DNA of 64,000 nt from Bacteroidales bacterium UBA3289 (GCA_002361625.1 DETL01000034.1:134791-198790), one strand, 5' to 3'; counted from the first letter of the stretch, positions 32,434-41,929 are shown. Notes: generated from the sequence alone by a model not told the origin. Made by a program: numbers and translations.

Positions 32434-33401
32434 AAATATCTTGTATCATACCAGTGTATAAAGTTGAGGCTTATCTGCGCCAGTGTGTGGAGAGCCTGAC
32501 AGGTCAGAGTTATCGGGATGTTGAGATTATCTTGGTGGATGATGGGTCGCCCGATGGCTCGCCACAGTTGTGTGATGTGTTGGCAAGTGAGGATGCGAGA
32601 ATTAGGGTAATCCACAAAGAAAACGGCGGTCTATCTGATGCTCGAAATGTAGGACTGCGGGCTGCAACAGGAGAATATGTAGTGTTTGTCGATGGAGATG
32701 ACTTTTGGCTTTACAAAGAAGCATTACAGCAACTAGTGGATGAAGTTAAGTCAGATGTAGATTTCATTGGTTTTAACTGCTCGTACTATTATCCCGATTC
32801 AGATTCGTATTCGCAGTGGGTTGCGTATGCGGATGGCCTAGCTGAACCTGTGGGCAAGGATAATGCAATGATTGCTTTGGTAAAGAGCGGCACATTCCCG
32901 ATGAGTGCTTGCCTGAAATTGTTGAAGCGGTCATTCCTGATTGAAAACCAACTTTTCTTCAAGAAAGGTCAAATTGCAGAGGATATTCCTTGGTTCATCA
33001 ATGTGTTGGACTCTACGAGTAATTGCTGTTTCGTCAATAAATACATCTATGCCTATAGACAGAATGTGGCGGGTTCTATATCGAACACAAGGGGGCGAAA
33101 AAGTTTTGACCACCTTTTTGACATTTTCAAGACAGAATTGTCATTAACAGATTGCCGATCCTTCAGAGGAGAAGCGATGGAGGCTTTAAAGTCGTTCTTG
33201 GCGTATGAATACTGCATTTTGCTGACTTATAGGGATATTGACAAGGCGACTAAATATGAATTGTTAAATTACAAGGATATACTTGCTTATGACATGAATC
33301 CCAAAGTCAAGAAAGCTTCAACAGTTTATAAAGCGTTTGGGATTAATACCACCATACTGGTGTTAAGTGTTTATCAGTGGATCCGGCGGCATCGCAAATA
33401 G
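32430..33401 (+). CDS. Glycosyltransferase family 2 (GT-A)
   Basis: A 323-residue inverting glycosyltransferase. The N-terminal signature is ISCIIPVYKVEAYLRQCVES with VEIILVDDGSPDGSPQLCD, then NGGLSDARNVGL and the D-x-D motif FVDGDDFW near residues 88-95. The C-terminal part (FRGEAMEALKSFLAYEY; VLSVYQWIRR) is variable. GC is higher than in the preceding beta-helix gene. The ATG overlaps the upstream stop by 4 bp. Confidence 0.92.
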   Translation: MKISCIIPVYKVEAYLRQCVESLTGQSYRDVEIILVDDGSPDGSPQLCDVLASEDARIRVIHKENGGLSDARNVGLRAATGEYVVFVDGDDFWLYKEALQQLVDEVKSDVDFIGFNCSYYYPDSDSYSQWVAYADGLAEPVGKDNAMIALVKSGTFPMSACLKLLKRSFLIENQLFFKKGQIAEDIPWFINVLDSTSNCCFVNKYIYAYRQNVAGSISNTRGRKSFDHLFDIFKTELSLTDCRSFRGEAMEALKSFLAYEYCILLTYRDIDKATKYELLNYKDILAYDMNPKVKKASTVYKAFGINTTILVLSVYQWIRRHRK

Positions 33402-33504
33402 AATAATTGAAGGACAAAACCTAGCATGAGTGGCTCCGGCTTAACTCTTTTTCAACGGAGTATTGAGGAAATTACTAGGATAACAAATAGTGTTTATTAG
33501 ATCT

Positions 33505-34668
33505 ATGAGAATCAAGATTATTCGCGCAACGACAGTCCCACAGTCACTGAACACTTTTTGCAATGGGATTCTGCGGGAATTGTCGGAAAAATATGAAGTG
33601 GTAGGACTGTCATCACCAGGCAAGGAATTGGACGAGGTGGCGGTGCGTGAAGGCGTCCGTACCATAGCTGTACCGATGGAGCGGCATATTTCGCTGGTCA
33701 AAGACTTGAAGTCCCTGATGGCGATGATACACGTGTTCAGAAAGGAAAAGCCGTATGCGGTGCACTCCATGACCCCCAAGGCGGGCTTGGTATGCATGAT
33801 CGCAGCTTGGCTGGTTCGAGTACCTTTGCGAATACATACATTTACTGGCCTTGTCTGGCCCACGTCTACTGGACTAAAAAGAAAGATCTTAATGCTCACC
33901 GATAAACTGACCTGCGCTTGTGCTACACACGTAATCCCGGAAGGAGAGGGCGTTAAGTCCGACCTAATTGCTGGGAATATAACAAAGAAACCGCTCAGAG
34001 TGCTTGGGTATGGAAATGTGATGGGGGTGGACATGAAACGTTTCTCTCTTAGACCGGAAGTGATGAAAATCGTCACACAAGAATCTCTGAAATCAGAGCC
34101 TCTTTTCACATACTTGTTCGTGGGACGCATCGTGCGAGATAAGGGGATCAATGAGTTGTGCAAGGCCTTCGTGAAACTCCATGTGCAATATACAAAAACG
34201 CGCTTATGGCTGGTTGGTGCTTTTGAAGACGACCTCGATCCGGTGAATCCTGAGACAAGGACACTCATAGAGCAGCCAACAAATGGTATTGAGACCGTGG
34301 GCGTAAAACGAGGCGATGAATTACTGGCCTATTACGCTTCGGCTGATTGTTTTGTGATGCCTAGCTACCGCGAGGGATTCCCCAATACTGTACTGGAAGC
34401 TGGTGCGATGGGGTTACCCAGCATCGTGACGGACATTAATGGCTCAAGGGAGATCATATGTGACGGTATCAACGGCATAATTGTACCGCCTCGGAATGAA
34501 GAACGGCTTTATCAGGCGATGATGGGTTTATTAACCTCTAAAGCGGAAAGAGAGAAGTTGGCAGGCAACGCTCGAAAGATGATTGAAGACCGCTATGAAC
34601 AGAGCTTTGTCAAGAAGTGCCTATATGATTTTTATGATGAAGTAATGAATTTTGACAACAAAGAATAA
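33505..34668 (+). CDS. Glycosyltransferase family 4 (CapM-like)
   Basis: A 387-residue GT-B enzyme. ATG at 33505 (MRIKIIRATTVPQSL) is preferred over the GTG at 33490. Features are PYAVHSMTPKAGLVCMIAAW, HTFTGLVWPTSTGLKRKIL (typical of CapM/TuaA-like GT4), FVGRIVRDKGINELCKAF, and the C-terminal FVMPSYREGFPNTVLEAGAM with the E-x7-E acceptor/donor motif. CapM-like enzymes often transfer galactose or a related sugar soon after the initiating step. Located two genes before the initiating sugar transferase. Confidence 0.9.
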   Translation: MRIKIIRATTVPQSLNTFCNGILRELSEKYEVVGLSSPGKELDEVAVREGVRTIAVPMERHISLVKDLKSLMAMIHVFRKEKPYAVHSMTPKAGLVCMIAAWLVRVPLRIHTFTGLVWPTSTGLKRKILMLTDKLTCACATHVIPEGEGVKSDLIAGNITKKPLRVLGYGNVMGVDMKRFSLRPEVMKIVTQESLKSEPLFTYLFVGRIVRDKGINELCKAFVKLHVQYTKTRLWLVGAFEDDLDPVNPETRTLIEQPTNGIETVGVKRGDELLAYYASADCFVMPSYREGFPNTVLEAGAMGLPSIVTDINGSREIICDGINGIIVPPRNEERLYQAMMGLLTSKAEREKLAGNARKMIEDRYEQSFVKKCLYDFYDEVMNFDNKE

Positions 34669-34779
34669 TGTTATACGAAAAGACACTTTTCATTCAGGTA
34701 AAGATGCCTAGGATGTGGGAGATGGTTGAGTTGGGAAGCTTCGACTTCTTTAACTTAGGCCGCGGGAGGGGCTATCTCT

Positions 34780-35910
34780 ATGCGGCATAGTGGATGTGAT
34801 GTTATTGTGACGTATTGTTGGAACAGGGTAGGATATAACATTTTGCGGAGCCTTTCCGGACATGGTCTTCAAGTTTGGGTGGCTGATACTTCGAAAAGAA
34901 ACATCTGTTCAATGTCAAAATTCTGTGCAGGAGCATTTACCTATCCTGATCCGTTTACGGAGGAGAGAGCATTTATTGATGTACTTTTGTCAAAGGTTGA
35001 AGAATTGAAGCCAAAGATGCTGTTGCCTACACACGATGAATCGGTAGTGATTATGAGGCACCGCGATGAGTTCCCCAAAGAACTCATTATTCCCTATTCA
35101 TCAGTTGATTTGTTGTTGAGTATCGCTAACAAGGCGTGGGCTACTAAGAAGGCATTCGAGTGTGGTGTCCCTACTCCACGGGTTTTTGCTGATGCAACAG
35201 AGGTTGACAAGTTCCCTTGTGTGTTCAAGACTGTGATAGGGAATTCGGCAAAGACGGTGTTCTTCCCGAAAACAGCAGAGGAACTGCAAGGATTGATCCG
35301 TAGGTTTGCAGGGGAGGAGACGTTTATAGAGGAGAGGATTAGCGGAACAGACTATAGTGTAGACTGCGTAAGATGGGGCGCTTTTTTTCAGAGCTCGACT
35401 TATCATGCCCTGGTGACTAAAACCGAAGGCGGCGGTACGACTACCCAGCGGGAAATCGTGTCGGCTCCTGCTCTGGAGCGTTATGCAAAGATGCTGTTGG
35501 ATTATGTTGATTTCAAGGGTGTCTGTGGTCTGGATTTCAGATGGGATAAAGAGCATGGTAGAATAGCATTTATTGAGGTGAATGCGCGCTTTACTGGCGG
35601 TCTAGCAACGCCAATAGTGGCAGGGTTTGATATTCCCTGGGTGTTGTATTCTCTGGCGATGACAGGCCAGTTTGGTGAACCAATAGATATAAGTATAGGT
35701 ACAAAAACGAAATGGATTCTTGGCGATGTTATCACTCTTGTTGGACGATTGATGTCACTGAAGTTAAAACGATCAGAAATCAAGCAGGCTCTTTCGTTTA
35801 AAGGATTTGATGCCTTTGATGACTATCGTAAGGATGACCGTAGGGCCATTTGGGGCGAGATGACTTACTATTGGGGAAAGTTGATAAAGAATGGAAAGCT
35901 TAATCCGTAA
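34780..35910 (+). CDS. ATP-grasp enzyme of glycan locus
   Basis: A 376-residue protein of the carbamoyl-phosphate-synthase-like ATP-grasp superfamily. N-terminal pre-ATP-grasp Rossmann part (VGYNILRSLSGHGLQVWVAD). ATP-binding core: NKAWATKKAFECGVPTPRVF, PCVFKTVIGNSAKTVFF, ETFIEERISGTDYSVDCVRW, and the Mg-binding end FIEVNARFTGGLATPIVAGFDIP. Members in surface-glycan loci are thought to ligate an amino acid or small acid to a sugar, but the substrate here is unknown. It ends 3 bp before the sugar transferase gene. Confidence 0.85.
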   Translation: MRHSGCDVIVTYCWNRVGYNILRSLSGHGLQVWVADTSKRNICSMSKFCAGAFTYPDPFTEERAFIDVLLSKVEELKPKMLLPTHDESVVIMRHRDEFPKELIIPYSSVDLLLSIANKAWATKKAFECGVPTPRVFADATEVDKFPCVFKTVIGNSAKTVFFPKTAEELQGLIRRFAGEETFIEERISGTDYSVDCVRWGAFFQSSTYHALVTKTEGGGTTTQREIVSAPALERYAKMLLDYVDFKGVCGLDFRWDKEHGRIAFIEVNARFTGGLATPIVAGFDIPWVLYSLAMTGQFGEPIDISIGTKTKWILGDVITLVGRLMSLKLKRSEIKQALSFKGFDAFDDYRKDDRRAIWGEMTYYWGKLIKNGKLNP

Positions 35911-35913
35911 AGT

Positions 35914-36567
35914 ATGGTACTGAAATGGTTATTTGATAGGGTGGTCTCGCTGTTGGGACTGATAATTCTGTGGCCGGTATTGCTGGTTGTGGCCATCCTA
36001 ATTTTTGTAAAGATGCCGGGCGGACCAGTGTTCTTTGTGCAAAAACGTGTTGGGAAGGATGGAGAGTTGTTCAACTGTCATAAGTTTCGCACGATGACGG
36101 TGAAGCATAACGGATCGACAGTCAGTGTTGCGGGTGATAGCCGCATTACGCCGTTGGGAGCGAAGTTGCGGCATTATAAGCTGGATGAATTGCCCGGGTT
36201 GTGGGATGTTCTCATCGGCAAGATGAGTTTTGTGGGCCCTCGGCCGGATGTGCCGGGATATGCGGACAAATTGACGGGCGATGACAGGGATGTGCTGAAG
36301 CTTCGACCGGGCATTACAGGACCTGCGACACTGAAGTATCGGCTCGAGGATGAAATGATTGCGGAGTATGTGGCTAGGAAACAGGCTGCCGGGGATTCGC
36401 GCGATGCGCAGACGATTGCTGAAGAATATAACGATACAGTAATCTATCCGGATAAAGTTCGGCTGAACTGCTATTATTATCGGCATTATTCTTTCGTTAA
36501 GGATATCCAGATGATCCTTTGCACGGTGCTGGGGCGGAAGATGAGGTATGCAGGTGAGGAGATTTGA
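35914..36567 (+). CDS. Undecaprenyl-phosphate sugar transferase (initiating glycosyltransferase)
   Basis: A 217-residue bacterial sugar transferase (PglC/WcaJ-C-terminal type) that loads the first sugar-1-phosphate on undecaprenyl phosphate. One N-terminal membrane helix (VVSLLGLIILWPVLLVVAIL) is followed by GGPVFFVQKRVGKDGELFNCHKFRTM, LRHYKLDELPGLWDVL, KMSFVGPRPDVPGY and LRPGITGPATLKYR, the family core. Short PglC-like length, without the extra multi-helix N-terminal domain. Acts at the cytoplasmic face of the inner membrane, at the end of the contiguous glycan gene block. Confidence 0.93.
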   Translation: MVLKWLFDRVVSLLGLIILWPVLLVVAILIFVKMPGGPVFFVQKRVGKDGELFNCHKFRTMTVKHNGSTVSVAGDSRITPLGAKLRHYKLDELPGLWDVLIGKMSFVGPRPDVPGYADKLTGDDRDVLKLRPGITGPATLKYRLEDEMIAEYVARKQAAGDSRDAQTIAEEYNDTVIYPDKVRLNCYYYRHYSFVKDIQMILCTVLGRKMRYAGEEI

Positions 36568-37090
36568 GTGTGTTTGACAAGTTCCGGGACTTCATTTCCT
36601 TTTCTTTCCGCGATGTCCCGACGAGTTTTATCGTAGGACTTGTATTGGCATTCATTCTGGGAACGATCTTGTTTGTGACCGTCCTGGAATGGAAGAAGGG
36701 GATGAAGTGGTCGGCTGGGTGGTCGTTGGTGGAGCATCTATTTTGCTCCTTTACCTGATGTCCTTTGTCCGAAGCACCCAGGTGGAATGGACCTACAACC
36801 TCTCTCCCTTTTGGAGCTACCAGGCGATTCGGGAAGGACGGGATGATATTCTGGTCCAGGTGGTTATGAATGTCCTTGCCTTCATTCCCATCGGCCTTTT
36901 GCTTGGCACCTTCAAAGGCATGAAGTGATGGCACGTCCTGCTGATCGGTCTCTGCTTCTCCCTACTGATCGAACTGCTCCAGCTTGTCCTCAAGCGCGGC
37001 CTGACGGAAATTGACGATGTGGTGCATAATGGGGTGGGGTGTATGATGGGGTTTGTGGGGGCAAGGGGGTGTAGGTGGTATCTGGGGCAT
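36564..37090 (+). pseudogene. VanZ-like family gene, broken
   Basis: The frame at 36564 gives SFIVGLVLAFILGTILFVTV, then shifts near 36690-36700 to a second frame with ILLLYLMSFVRSTQVEWTYN, LSPFWSYQAIREGRDDIL and MNVLAFIPIGLLLGTFKGMK. A TGA at about 36926 follows. The reading then continues as WHVLLIGLCFSLLIELLQLV and TEIDDVVHNGVG, the conserved end of VanZ-like membrane proteins. One frameshift and one nonsense codon therefore disrupt it. VanZ-like genes often end Bacteroidales glycan operons. Confidence 0.8.
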
Positions 37091-37193
37091 CTCAGGCGAT
37101 TGTCGGTGAGTACGGCGACCGGGTCATCTACACCGGCAAGTTGTGACTGAGCGGCTATTATTATTGGAACTATTTCTTGGAACTAGTATTTGA

Positions 37194-37580
37194 ATGGCGT
37201 TGTTGGAGAAGCTTCGGCAAAAGATTGAATTAGTAATGAGAAAGCTTATTATTCATCCGACACATAGAAGAATACTACGTATGTTACGTGAAAGAGACAA
37301 TGATGGGAGGCCTGTCATTCTCTTAGTAGAAGAAAGAGATAGAGTGAAAGAAGTGCTCCCAACCCTTCAATCTGCTACTGCTAGAAATCAATATGTTTAT
37401 CGAGTATTATTACGGGCAATCAAACGCCCTTTTTCAGAGATACAACATTGCGATGGTTTTATAGTTGTAGATAAGTGTTGTATCAATTTGATTGAGAAGT
37501 TATATGCAATAGTTGAAAGGAGACATTTTTGTGGAACTGTGATTAATGCGATTGAGTTGTCTTTAAGTAAGAGACGCTGA
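37194..37580 (+). CDS. Hypothetical protein, 128 residues
   Basis: A basic, soluble protein beginning MALLEKLRQKIELVMRKLII. Recognisable only by its alternation of charged helices and strands (RPVILLVEERDRVKEVL; HCDGFIVVDKCCINLIEKLY). AT-rich, unlike the VanZ remnant before it. It precedes AbiH by 185 bp and has no clear promoter. No family recognised, so the reading frame is moderately supported only. Confidence 0.45.
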   Translation: MALLEKLRQKIELVMRKLIIHPTHRRILRMLRERDNDGRPVILLVEERDRVKEVLPTLQSATARNQYVYRVLLRAIKRPFSEIQHCDGFIVVDKCCINLIEKLYAIVERRHFCGTVINAIELSLSKRR

Positions 37581-37720
37581 TTAGTTGTAATTCTTTTTCT
37601 TGGTTGGACTTAATCACTTAGGTTTATCATCGGATATGAATTTGGTATGAAGGTGACATTATGCACTCGGAGAGAGACATATTTCGAAGAAAGAAAAACT
37701 ATTTCGTTGCTTTTTTTTGA

Positions 37721-37728
37721 TATATTTG
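37721..37728 (+). promoter_or_regulatory. -7 promoter box TATATTTG
   Basis: TATATTTG lies 37 bases before the AbiH start, with TTG at about 37707 as a possible upstream element. It likely gives AbiH its own transcript. Confidence 0.55.
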
Positions 37729-37765
37729 TATAAACATAAGGCCTCTCTGAAAACTAAGCAGTAGA

Positions 37766-38731
37766 ATGAATATCCTATTTATCCTTGGAAATGGATTTGA
37801 TATCAATCTTGGACTACATACAGGGTATCAAGATTTTTACGAGTATTATCTCAAGCAACCTGCTAAAGATTCAGTAATTGCTAGGTTGAAAAAGTACTTG
37901 GAAAAGGAAAGATATACTACATGGGCTGATTTGGAAATCGGCCTAGGTTCGTATACCCTTGAGGTCGAGAATATCGATCAGATGCGAGCCGTTTACTATG
38001 ATTTGGGGGATGAGTTGCGAAAGTTCTTAAAAAAGGAGGAGAGCTCTTTCTCCGCAACGGAAGAGATTCTGAATGCAATAACAAAGGGATTAGGTGATCC
38101 TCATTCTTTTCTTCCGCTTGGGATGAGGGATTCGATCAGTGCATTTAGAAGTGGTCATCTTCCGTTTCATATTGATATTATATCATTTAACTACACGGAT
38201 ACTCTTGAAAAGATTATTCAACTTCTACCAAAAACAAATTCTTCGATTCAACTCAGTAATCAAACGTTTTTGAGAACAATCCGACATATTCATATGCGAC
38301 TTGATGATGACGATATTATCATGGGCGTAAACGATGAATCTCAAATACTAAACAAAGATCTTATCAATGATGAGCTACGAGGTTTGATAGTGAAACCATA
38401 CATAAATAAAGAGCTACAGAATCTAATCGATATTGAATGTATTAGACTTATTCGAAATGCGGATTTGATATGTTTGTTTGGTGTTTCATTGGGAAAGACA
38501 GATTTACTGTGGTGGCAAACAATCGGGGACAGATTCCAGAAAGCCCCAGTAAGGATTCTATTATTCGCTTACGATAAAGGGGCAATCACTCGTAATTCAG
38601 AACGCATTTTCAAATATGCTGAATGTAAATCATTGCTCTTAGACCGTATGGGTATCGCAAAGCCGACTGACGAGCAGCGGGATCGTATTTATGTTGGATA
38701 CAAAACAAGTATATTCAAAGCTAAAAAATAG
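37766..38731 (+). CDS. abiH: AbiH-family abortive infection protein
   Basis: A 321-residue protein of the bacteriophage abortive infection AbiH family. The N-terminal signature ILGNGFDINLGLHTGYQDF (residues about 5-23) is diagnostic, with TTWADLEIGLGSY near 51-63, IISFNYTDTLEKI near 140 and IRHIHMRL near 170. LICLFGVSLGKTDLLWWQTI near 235 completes the family pattern. The mechanism is not established. It is inserted between the broken VanZ gene and the aminotransferase of the glycan locus and has its own promoter, so it is a defence insertion within a surface-glycan region. Confidence 0.9.
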   Translation: MNILFILGNGFDINLGLHTGYQDFYEYYLKQPAKDSVIARLKKYLEKERYTTWADLEIGLGSYTLEVENIDQMRAVYYDLGDELRKFLKKEESSFSATEEILNAITKGLGDPHSFLPLGMRDSISAFRSGHLPFHIDIISFNYTDTLEKIIQLLPKTNSSIQLSNQTFLRTIRHIHMRLDDDDIIMGVNDESQILNKDLINDELRGLIVKPYINKELQNLIDIECIRLIRNADLICLFGVSLGKTDLLWWQTIGDRFQKAPVRILLFAYDKGAITRNSERIFKYAECKSLLLDRMGIAKPTDEQRDRIYVGYKTSIFKAKK

Positions 38732-38817
38732 ACTTCCAAGTCGCTGTCTTTTAGAGAAAGGGTGCTGATGTCTTAACTGTAGTTTAATCAACAATAAGAA
38801 ATCTACAAATATAGATT

Positions 38818-40116
38818 ATGCTTGAAAGAAAAATGATTTACCTGTGCCTTGCTCACATGAGTGAGGACGGAATGGAACAGAAGTATGTGAAGGAAGCATT
38901 CGATACGAATTGGGTAGTGCCGATGGGACCGAATGTGAATGCGTTTGAGGATGACCTCGAGCGGTTTGTGAATGGGATAGATTCTTCGGCTGCACCTCAG
39001 AATGACAAGAAACTTGACCGTGAGGTGGTGTGCCTTGCGTCAGGAACGGCGGCGGTGCATCTGGCGCTGATCGCCTGTGGTGTAAAGGCCGGGGATGAGG
39101 TGCTGGTGCAGAGCTTTACTTTCTGTGCTTCTTCGCACCCGATTACGTACCTGGGCGCCAAGCCGGTGTTCGTGGGCTCGGAAGGGGAGACGTGGAATAT
39201 GGACCCGAAACTGCTGGAGGAGGCTATCATCGACAGGAAAGCGAAGACGGGGAAGTATCCGAAGGCGATTGTGCCGGTGGCGCTGTATGGCATGCCGTAC
39301 CGGATCGACGAGATCATGGCCATCGGCGCGAAGTACGGGATTCCGGTGATCGAGGATGCGGCCGAGGGCATGGGCTCCCGTTTCGATGGACAGGTGCTGG
39401 GCACGTTTGGCGAGTACGGAATCCTGTCGTTCAACGGTAACAAGATGATCACAACCTCCGGCGGCGGCGCGCTGATTTGCCGCACCAAGGAGGCTGCCAA
39501 TGAGATCATGTGGTACGCCACCCAGGCGCGGGACGCGTATCCGTACTATCAGCACTCTGCCATCGGCTTCAACTACCGGATGAGCAATGTCTGCGCCGGT
39601 ATCGGCCGTGGACAGATGACGGTCCTGGAAGAGCACATCGCCCATCATAAGCATGTGCAGGCGCTGTACGAGGAACTGCTTGCCGATGTCCCGGTCGTAA
39701 AGATGCATAAGCAGCCGGCGGATCCGCGTTACGATGCGAATTTCTGGCTCTGCGCTGCTACGATTGATCCGTCGGTGCGGGTGAAAGGCCAGGAGAATGC
39801 CTACAAGGAGGTTGTAAAGACGGCCGTGGGCGGTGCTGCGGGCGTAATTCATGCTGTGGATTGCGCCACGACCGACTGCCAGCCGAACGAGAATGTGGAG
39901 GCTCTCCGCGTGTTCATGCTGGACCGCAAGGTGGAATGCCGCCCCCTCTGGAAGCCGATGCACAAGCAGCCGGTATATTCCGGAGCACCTGTGTACACGA
40001 ATGGTCTTGAGGAAGATCTCTTCAAGGTGGGCTTCTGCCTCCCTGCCGGCCCGTATGTGAAGGATGAGGATGTGAGGTATATCGTGGAGTGCATCAAGGA
40101 GGCGATTGAGAAGTAA
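38818..40116 (+). CDS. DegT/DnrJ/EryC1/StrS-family sugar aminotransferase
   Basis: A 432-residue PLP-dependent aminotransferase acting on a 4-keto (or 3-keto) nucleotide sugar. Family features are ASGTAAVHLALIACGVKAGDEV, QSFTFCASSHPITYLGAKPVFVG, VIEDAAEGMGS near residues 177-187 and the PLP lysine in SFNGNKMITTSGGG near 203-216. NYRMSNVCAGIGRGQM follows. This type often acts after a CapD/WbpM-like dehydratase, such as the one at 5453. Codon use is GC-rich compared with AbiH. An alternative start is at 38833. The WbuC gene follows after 9 bp. Confidence 0.92.
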   Translation: MLERKMIYLCLAHMSEDGMEQKYVKEAFDTNWVVPMGPNVNAFEDDLERFVNGIDSSAAPQNDKKLDREVVCLASGTAAVHLALIACGVKAGDEVLVQSFTFCASSHPITYLGAKPVFVGSEGETWNMDPKLLEEAIIDRKAKTGKYPKAIVPVALYGMPYRIDEIMAIGAKYGIPVIEDAAEGMGSRFDGQVLGTFGEYGILSFNGNKMITTSGGGALICRTKEAANEIMWYATQARDAYPYYQHSAIGFNYRMSNVCAGIGRGQMTVLEEHIAHHKHVQALYEELLADVPVVKMHKQPADPRYDANFWLCAATIDPSVRVKGQENAYKEVVKTAVGGAAGVIHAVDCATTDCQPNENVEALRVFMLDRKVECRPLWKPMHKQPVYSGAPVYTNGLEEDLFKVGFCLPAGPYVKDEDVRYIVECIKEAIEK

Positions 40117-40125
40117 GCCCGGGAG

Positions 40126-40533
40126 ATGCAGGACATAATTATCGACCAGCATACCCTCGATGCCTTGACCGCCCAGGCCAAGGCATCGCCGCGTCTTCGG
40201 ATGAACCTGGACCTGCGGAATTCGCCGGAGGATCAGTCGCAACGGATGCTCAATGCCATCGAGCCGGGGACGGTGCTGCCCATCCATCGGCATCGGCACA
40301 CTTCCGAGACCGTGGTCTGTCTCCGCGGGCATCTGCAGGAACAGTTTTATGACGAGGATGGCAGGCTTACTGACACCATCGACCTGATGCCCAATGGCCC
40401 TGTCGTGGCTTTGAATATTCCCATCGGCCAGTGGCATACCGTGCGTGTCCTTGAAAGTGGTACGGTGATCATGGAGGTGAAGGATGGGAAGTATGAGCCG
40501 CTACAGGATTGTGATATTCTGCAATTCCGTTGA
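40126..40533 (+). CDS. wbuC: WbuC-family cupin metalloprotein
   Basis: A 135-residue cupin. N-terminal part QDIIIDQHTLDALTAQAKAS and LDLRNSPEDQSQRMLNAIEP. Cupin metal site HRHRHTSETVVCLRGHL near residues 47-63. Second cupin motif NIPIGQWHTVRVLESGTVIM near 91-110. WbuC proteins are frequent at the ends of O-antigen and capsule loci; their reaction is not firmly known. It overlaps the next gene by 4 bp. Two degraded copies of this gene occur at 53093 and 53857. Confidence 0.9.
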   Translation: MQDIIIDQHTLDALTAQAKASPRLRMNLDLRNSPEDQSQRMLNAIEPGTVLPIHRHRHTSETVVCLRGHLQEQFYDEDGRLTDTIDLMPNGPVVALNIPIGQWHTVRVLESGTVIMEVKDGKYEPLQDCDILQFR

Positions 40534-41647
40534 AACAGATTGATCGAAATATAGAGGCGTTTTTCGCATTGGTACAAGCTGGACTTTGGGAAAAGGAAGT
40601 TCGGCTTTTGCCTTTTGGTGACGTTGACTTCGATAAGGTTTATCGGCTTGCCTCTGAACAGTCGGTTGTCGGGCTTGTTGCCGCTGGGCTTGAGCATGTC
40701 TCCGATATGAAGCTTCCTAAGGCAACAGTCGTTCCGTTTATGGGAGCAGTTTTGCAAATGGAGCAACGCAATACGGCGATGAATAGCTTTTTGGTGTGGC
40801 TGCTTGATGAGTTGAGGAAAAAGGATGTCTATGCACTGCAGGTAAAGGGCAGGGCGTTGGACAATGCTATGAGCGGCCTCTTTGGCGATCTTGTGGTGAC
40901 GTGGATTTACTCCTGGATAAGGACAATTATGAGAAGGCTAAAGGTGTTCTAATTCCAATAGCAAGTGATGTTAAAACCGAGTATACCGGTTTCCTGCATC
41001 TTGGAATGACCATTCAAGGGTGGATGGTGGAATTGCATGGGACGCTACATACCAGGCTTTCGGATAAGGTGGATAGAGATTTGGACGATGTCCAACGGGA
41101 TTGTTTCAACCATGAATCAGTGCGTGTGTGGGAGAATGGAACTATTCCTGTTTTTTTGCCTGCCGTTAATCAGGATATTCTGTTTGTCTTTACGCATATT
41201 GTGCACCATTTTTTCCTGGAAGGTGTAGGCCTACGACAGATTTGCGATTGGTGCAGGTTAATGTGGACTTTCCGTGATTCCATTGACAATAATTACCTGG
41301 AGAGTCATCTGAAAACGATGGGCTTGATGAGCGAGTGGAAAGCCTTTGGTGCCTATGCTGTGGCCTGGCTGGGTATGCCGGTGGAGACGATGCCGCTGTT
41401 CAACGAAGACAGTAATTATAACGCTAACCTCAAGCGGAAAGCAGAGCGGATATGCCGGTTTTTGATGGAAGAAGGTAACTTTGGATACAACCAACGGCGG
41501 GACTTCAGCGGATTGTCGTATATGAAGCGCAAGTTCGTCTCGTTCTGGGGACGGTTGAGTGACATGTTGCGGCATTTCAGGATATTCCCTCTAGACTCAA
41601 TCCGGTTCTCTGGCGGAGTTTTGAGGAGCGGGCTGCATGCTGCGTGA
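40530..41647 (+). pseudogene. NTP_transf_5 nucleotidyltransferase-family gene, single-base frameshift
   Basis: Two overlapping frames together encode one protein of about 370 residues. The first (40530 to about 40850) gives the family N terminus (EAFFALVQAGLWEKEVRLLP, ASEQSVVGLVAAGLEH). The second, from about 40852 to 41647, reads YERPLWRSCGDVDLLLDKDN, the nucleotidyltransferase active-site region with D-V-D, then VELHGTLHTRLSDK and FVFTHIVHHFFLEGVGLRQI. Restoring one C near 40850 would give KGQGVGQCYERPLWR in one frame. The gene is therefore a recent pseudogene, or carries a sequencing error. Family members are uncharacterised nucleotidyltransferases at glycan-locus ends. Confidence 0.85.
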
Positions 41648-41693
41648 GAGGAGAGTAGGCTTCGTAGTTGAAAGTTGAAAGTTTAGAGTCAGT

Positions 41694-41861
41694 ATGCAAG
41701 ATATAAGTTTGAAGTTGAGGGGATTTGTTGAGAGCGAAGGGGAATCGTGTTCAATGGACATCGGTGCCGTTACGCCGGAATATGTGTATGGGATGTGGGG
41801 AGGAATGCCTTTGGTTCTCGGTTCACGATTTAGGGTTAATGGTTACGGAAATGCGGCTTGA
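41694..41861 (+). CDS. Small ORF of uncertain status, 55 residues
   Basis: ATG at 41694 opens MQDISLKLRGFVESEGESCS then MDIGAVTPEYVYGMWGGMPL and ends at TGA 41859-41861. It is protein-like but matches no family I know, and may be the start of a decayed gene at the glycan-locus end. It lies in the 326-bp gap between the nucleotidyltransferase and the Gabija-like operon; the rest of the gap holds direct TTGAAAG repeats near 41668 and the promoter at 41930. Confidence 0.3.
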   Translation: MQDISLKLRGFVESEGESCSMDIGAVTPEYVYGMWGGMPLVLGSRFRVNGYGNAA

Positions 41862-41929
41862 TGGGGCAATGAAAGGTTAAGGAATACTAAAAGTTGCGAA
41901 AGGTTGCAAAGTTTCCGAATGAAATCATT

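Noticed and set aside
36564..37090. UGA recoding in the VanZ-like gene
   Set aside because: An additional frameshift is present, and UGA acts as a normal stop elsewhere in the window, so simple decay is more likely.
39040..40437. 465-codon minus-strand ORF opposite the aminotransferase
   Set aside because: Shadow frame in GC-rich DNA; His/Arg-rich sequence without homology.
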